Translations under genes and position numbers: made by a program
In this document: one piece after another, positions 60,876-64,000 of the stretch
Layout: each line of letters begins with the position of its first letter
How positions within the stretch are numbered: the first letter of the stretch is position 1
From: Cupriavidus nantongensis
GTDB lineage: Bacteria; Pseudomonadota; Gammaproteobacteria; Burkholderiales; Burkholderiaceae
Assembly: GCF_001598055.1 (NCBI RefSeq)
Contig: NZ_CP014844.1
Location: forward strand, 1,852,967-1,916,966
Length of the DNA: 64,000 nt
Direction of reading: 5' to 3'
The notes under the pieces: generated by a model
Seen by the model: the letters and a program-made list of their open reading frames with translations, nothing else
Databases searched by the model: none
Told to the model about the DNA's origin: nothing

Positions 60876-61330
60876 CAGTAGTCCTCCACGCGCTCGCCCG
60901 GCATCGCGTACTGGATGCGCTGGTAGAGCGGGAAGACGGTCGTGTAGCCGGGCACCGGCACGGGATCGGTGCCGGCCAGGTGCGGGTACACGTACATCAC
61001 GAGATCGGGATTGGGCAGGCGCTGGAACTGGCGGTGGACCTCATTGCGCGCGGTGCGCGTGTAGCGCATCTGCTCGACAGGTGCGGCCTGCACGTCGGCG
61101 TCGGTCAGGGGCCGACGCAGGCTCTGGCGCGCATCGAGCAGCTGGCGGCCGGCGTTCCGCCCGGCTGCGCCACCGCCACCGCCGTCGCCGGCTTCCTGTT
61201 GCCAGATGTCCATCATCGTGCGGTCACCGTGGGTCAGCAGCTTTTCCTTGCTGGTGGCGCAGCCGCCAAGCACCGCGACGGCGAGGGCCAGTGCCAAGCC
61301 ACGGGCCAGGTTAGTCAAGTTCGAGTGCAT
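60875..61330 (-). CDS. Conjugative transfer region lipoprotein (TIGR03751 type, TraV-like)
   Basis: This 151-residue lipoprotein has a signal and lipobox ALAVAVLGGCATSKEKLL, predicting lipidation at Cys24. The C-terminal part reads RLPNPDLVMYVYPHLAGTDPVPVPGYTTVFPLYQRIQYAMPGE, typical of TIGR03751. It would form part of the outer-membrane core with the PFL_4704/4705-type proteins. Its start lies 20 bases inside the preceding gene. Confidence 0.9.
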   Translation of the reverse strand: MHSNLTNLARGLALALAVAVLGGCATSKEKLLTHGDRTMMDIWQQEAGDGGGGGAAGRNAGRQLLDARQSLRRPLTDADVQAAPVEQMRYTRTARNEVHRQFQRLPNPDLVMYVYPHLAGTDPVPVPGYTTVFPLYQRIQYAMPGERVEDY

Positions 61331-62741
61331 GGCTTTCTCCTGCGCGGTGATCGACCTTGCGGCCTTCGGGATCGAAGTCGATGGCGAGCGGCTTTTCGAG
61401 GTGGACCGCAACCTTGGCGCCGGGTTGGACATAGACGGCGGCGAAGGCTTGGCCGTAGAGCTTGTTGACCCAGGCCGACATGTCCCGGACACCGCCCGCG
61501 AGAATCTGGCCGACCGCTTCCTGGCCGGTGATGCCCACGGTGCCGATGGAGCCGTCCGAGCCGACATAGGACATGCGGCCGCTGTCACTCTCGATGAGCG
61601 AGGCCACACCGGCACCGGCCGCGGTGATCAGGGCCTGCGAGCCGAGGTATTGCTGGGCGTTGCTGCGCCGCTCGCCGCTGACGCAAGGAATGCCGTGGGG
61701 ATCGCTGATCCAGCCCAAGCCCCCACTTTGAGAGTTCTGCTGTTGGTTGTCCTGCTGGTTGCCCTCGCGGTCTTCGGGGATCGTGCGGATCGTGCCGTCG
61801 TGGAAGACGAACGTGATGCTGCGCACCTGACCGCGCACGCACGAGAGCGTCCAGTCGCCCGAGGCGGTGCCGCTGAACACGGCGCCGGCCACGTCGGGAA
61901 TGTCGATGCCATTGGCGGTCAGGTTGTCCGGCCCGACCAGAACTTTGAACGGATAGGGATCGTTGACCGTGCCGTCGATCGGCACGCGGCCGATCAGCGC
62001 GGTCATGGCGACCGAACCCATGAGCGTGGAGTTGGTCGGCACGGTATAGACCGGCTTGGCACTCTTGACCCCGGCGGCGCGGGCGCCCGCGTTGGCCACG
62101 GTTTCCGCGGTGGTTTCGAGCGTGCTCTGCGCCGGGCCGAAGCTCGTGGGGAAGCTCATGCCGCCGCTCGCGCCACGCCCCCCGTTGCGCCCCTCGGCGG
62201 GCTTTGCGTGGTCCGGCTCGACCCACCGCACGCCGCCCTCCATGCCGGCCTCGTCGCCGCCCTGCAGCCCCAGGCCCACAGGCAGGTCCGCATGGCCGCC
62301 GCCGCGCCCGCCGATGCTGTCCAGACGCCGCTGCAGGTCGGCGAGCAGCCCTTCGGTCTGCTGGCGCGCGCTGGCCGCCTGCTCTTGGTCGCGGCGCAGG
62401 TTGGACCGCTCGGATTCGAGCGCCGAGTTGATGCGCTGGTCGATGGAGTTCTCGCGCTGGCGCAGCCGCTGGTTCTCTTCACGCTGCGACTTGTTGTCCG
62501 AGAGCGCGGTCTGAAGCTCGGTGCGCAACTGCTTCACTTGGGCAACGAGCGTCGCCACGGTGTCGCGCGGGGTGTCGCCTTCGATGCCCAGCGCCTTCAT
62601 TTCATCGGGCGTGAGCTGGGCACCGTTGTCCGCCGCGGGTGGCGCCGTGCTGCCTCCACCCGAGAACAGCCGGATACCGACGAACAGCACCAGGATGGCG
62701 ACAGGGATCATCAGCCACTTGAGCAGGCCGTTACTGCGCAT
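61311..62741 (-). CDS. PFL_4705-type ICE protein (TIGR03752, TraB/VirB10-like)
   Basis: This 476-residue protein has one N-terminal membrane helix (WLMIPVAILVLFVGIRLF), a coiled-coil region at about residues 60-140 (VAQVKQLRTELQTALSDNKSQREENQRLRQRE and onward), and a C-terminal TrbI/VirB10-like domain with YTVPTNSTLMGSVAMTALIGRVP and ATPVKVHLEKPLAIDFDP-like end. It bridges the inner and outer membranes in the secretion channel. It overlaps genes on both sides. Confidence 0.9.
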   Translation of the reverse strand: MRSNGLLKWLMIPVAILVLFVGIRLFSGGGSTAPPAADNGAQLTPDEMKALGIEGDTPRDTVATLVAQVKQLRTELQTALSDNKSQREENQRLRQRENSIDQRINSALESERSNLRRDQEQAASARQQTEGLLADLQRRLDSIGGRGGGHADLPVGLGLQGGDEAGMEGGVRWVEPDHAKPAEGRNGGRGASGGMSFPTSFGPAQSTLETTAETVANAGARAAGVKSAKPVYTVPTNSTLMGSVAMTALIGRVPIDGTVNDPYPFKVLVGPDNLTANGIDIPDVAGAVFSGTASGDWTLSCVRGQVRSITFVFHDGTIRTIPEDREGNQQDNQQQNSQSGGLGWISDPHGIPCVSGERRSNAQQYLGSQALITAAGAGVASLIESDSGRMSYVGSDGSIGTVGITGQEAVGQILAGGVRDMSAWVNKLYGQAFAAVYVQPGAKVAVHLEKPLAIDFDPEGRKVDHRAGESHALELD

Positions 62742-63642
62742 GGCGGGCCTCCTTGGCGTTCTCGTCGCCGTCCGGCTGCGGCAGATGCACGGCCGGGTCG
62801 AAGCGGTGAATGGCCGGCAGCAGCGATTGCGCGAGGCCGCGGCCGCGCGTGACCAGGTACAGGACGGTCGTGTCCTCGGGCGTGCCGCGCGGGCCCAGCG
62901 CCTCGTGCTGGAAGGTGGCGGTGAGGAAATCGCCTTGCAGCACGCGCGGGTCGAGCGTGATCCAGCCGCCGCTGCCGTTGGTCAGGCGCACGGCAGTGAC
63001 CCACTGGTCCTCCAGGCGCCACGACGCGAGCGCGACCGCGCGCACGGGCAGCGTTGGCATCAGTGTGTCCAGGTCGAGGTCGCGGCGCAGGTTGACCCGC
63101 ATGACGCCCGGAAGCGGCTCGACGGTGCGCAGCGGCGCGTAGAGGTTCTGCGCGGCGAAGCGCGTCAGCACGACAGGGACCGGGGTTTCGCGCCGCGCGG
63201 TCCGCGCACCTGCCTGGCCCTGGGCGCGTGCCGGGGTCTCGGCACTGTCGGCCTGCTCGCCATAGCGTCCCGGTGCGCTGTCACCCTCGACGATGCGCAC
63301 CGGCTCCAGCTCGGCTTCCCCGTCCTTGGGTGGTTCGGCTGCGATGTCCAGCAGGATCAGCGCGCCCGTGTCGGCGTCCTGCAGTTGCAACCGCGTGGGC
63401 TCGATCGGCTCGCTGGCGCGCAGGTACACCGCGCCGCCCGCACTCTGCACGCGCAGGCGTTCGCCCACGCCCGCGGGCACGCCCACGCGCACGTTCCGGT
63501 CGATGAACACGATGCGTTCCTGACCGACCTTCAGCGGCACTGCCAGTGGCATGCGTTCCCAACGCAGGATCTCCACCGCCTGGGCGACGGGTGCCGCGGC
63601 CACGGCCAGTAGCCCCAGCAGCGCGAGTACAGGATGCTTCAT
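62731..63642 (-). CDS. PFL_4704-type ICE protein (TIGR03749, TraK/VirB9-like)
   Basis: This 303-residue exported protein has a signal (VLALLGLLAVAAAPVAQA) and a beta-rich body: EILRWERMPLAVPLKVGQERIVFIDRNVRVGVP, GGAVYLRASEPIEPTRLQLQD. The C-terminal part includes PVRAVALASWRLEDQWVTAVRLTN. It is expected in the outer-membrane core with the VirB10-like and lipoprotein partners. Overlaps at both ends indicate coupling. Confidence 0.9.
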   Translation of the reverse strand: MKHPVLALLGLLAVAAAPVAQAVEILRWERMPLAVPLKVGQERIVFIDRNVRVGVPAGVGERLRVQSAGGAVYLRASEPIEPTRLQLQDADTGALILLDIAAEPPKDGEAELEPVRIVEGDSAPGRYGEQADSAETPARAQGQAGARTARRETPVPVVLTRFAAQNLYAPLRTVEPLPGVMRVNLRRDLDLDTLMPTLPVRAVALASWRLEDQWVTAVRLTNGSGGWITLDPRVLQGDFLTATFQHEALGPRGTPEDTTVLYLVTRGRGLAQSLLPAIHRFDPAVHLPQPDGDENAKEARHAQ

Positions 63643-64000
63643 GGGGTGTTTCCTCCTTGAGGCGCTTGCGGAGACAGGCCACTCGGCGCCGGGCGCGCCG
63701 GCTCCGGTGCACTGATGCGCTGGGGCGCGCCTTCGTAGCAGTCCAGCGCCAGGCCGAACGGGTTGCGGGCGGGATCGACGTCCACCCGCGTGACCTTGAT
63801 CGGATAACGCACCAGGGCGCGCTTGACCTGCTCGGCGCCGTAGTACTCGTCCGCCGTGATGTCCAGCGTCACCACCCAGTCGCGATCGGACACGGTGCGC
63901 ACGCGCGCCGTGGGGTCGTCGCCATAGCCGCGGCCGGGAATCTCGTAGATGCCGCGCACGCGCTGGCGTAGCTCGCCGGTGGAGCGGCGGTAGTCGTAGT
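63639..64000 (-). CDS. PFL_4703-type ICE protein (TIGR03746, TraE/VirB8-like), 3' part only
   Basis: The C-terminal about 120 residues are visible, with ELRQRVRGIYEIPGRGYG near the window edge, VSDRDWVVTLDITADEYYG, VKRALVRYPIKVTRVDVDPARNPFGLALDCY and a Pro/Ala-rich tail. The frame is open to position 64000, so the start lies outside. The end overlaps the next gene (ATGA). It is an inner-membrane-anchored periplasmic component of the secretion system by family. Confidence 0.86.
   Translation of the reverse strand, partial: YDYRRSTGELRQRVRGIYEIPGRGYGDDPTARVRTVSDRDWVVTLDITADEYYGAEQVKRALVRYPIKVTRVDVDPARNPFGLALDCYEGAPQRISAPEPARPAPSGLSPQAPQGGNTP

Overview
The window is high-GC proteobacterial DNA, probably from a member of the Burkholderiales or a related beta/gammaproteobacterium. 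The evidence is the CopK/CopABCD gene set, FNR/ANR boxes, MerR-type promoters and an MPF-G type conjugation module. It reads as the cargo region plus part of the transfer region of an integrative and conjugative element (ICE) of the ICEclc/PAGI-2/PFGI-1 class. No integrase, att site, rRNA or tRNA is visible, so both element ends lie outside.

Layout: (1) 1-5.1 kb holds a cusCBA-type RND copper/silver efflux operon on the minus strand; cusA runs off the left edge and CusB carries a fused C-terminal CusF domain. (2) 5.2-7.2 kb holds a small regulatory block: a LysR effector domain without its HTH, an XRE regulator and a full LysR regulator. (3) 7.4-18.1 kb holds a periplasmic copper-resistance cluster, copA-copB-DUF411-DUF2933-copper ATPase-copC-copD-copK, divergent from copRS, with a perfect inverted repeat in the divergent promoter. 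(4) 18.4-46.4 kb is a metabolic cargo block. A plus-strand operon (DUF2933, CopZ-like, DUF3141, acetate kinase, MerR, cyclopropane fatty acid synthase, phosphoketolase-like) meets a long minus-strand run (MgtC-like, archaeal-type GAPDH, UbiB kinase, D-2-hydroxyacid dehydrogenase, PRPP synthetase, AMP/thymidine phosphorylase, beta-CASP RNase, TPM and LemA proteins, MFS, a CPD-motif metal ATPase, PPK2, a methyltransferase and small metal-associated proteins). Each outer end carries a perfect FNR/ANR box at class II spacing from a plausible -10 hexamer, and the two ends share a near-identical MerR-type dyad. (5) 46.6-48.4 kb is a rearranged scar: the two halves of one soxR gene lie in opposite orientation around about 1.4 kb carrying an NAD(P)-binding protein gene. 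(6) 48.4-64 kb is the ICE transfer module: a MobH relaxase, a PrlF-YhaV toxin-antitoxin pair with a palindromic operator, and the MPF-G operon (TraG-N, PFL_4711/4710/4709-type proteins, RadC, a thioredoxin-fold protein, VirB4-type ATPase, lipoprotein, and PFL_4705/4704/4703-type proteins).

Working model (inference): copper export and oxidation genes protect the envelope. The FNR/ANR-type cargo looks like a portable oxygen-limitation energy kit: RNA and nucleotide breakdown to ribose phosphates, phosphoketolase to acetyl phosphate, acetate kinase and PPK2 for ATP, and GAPDH with D-2-hydroxyacid dehydrogenase for redox balance. Membrane, lipid and metal-handling proteins are co-transcribed.
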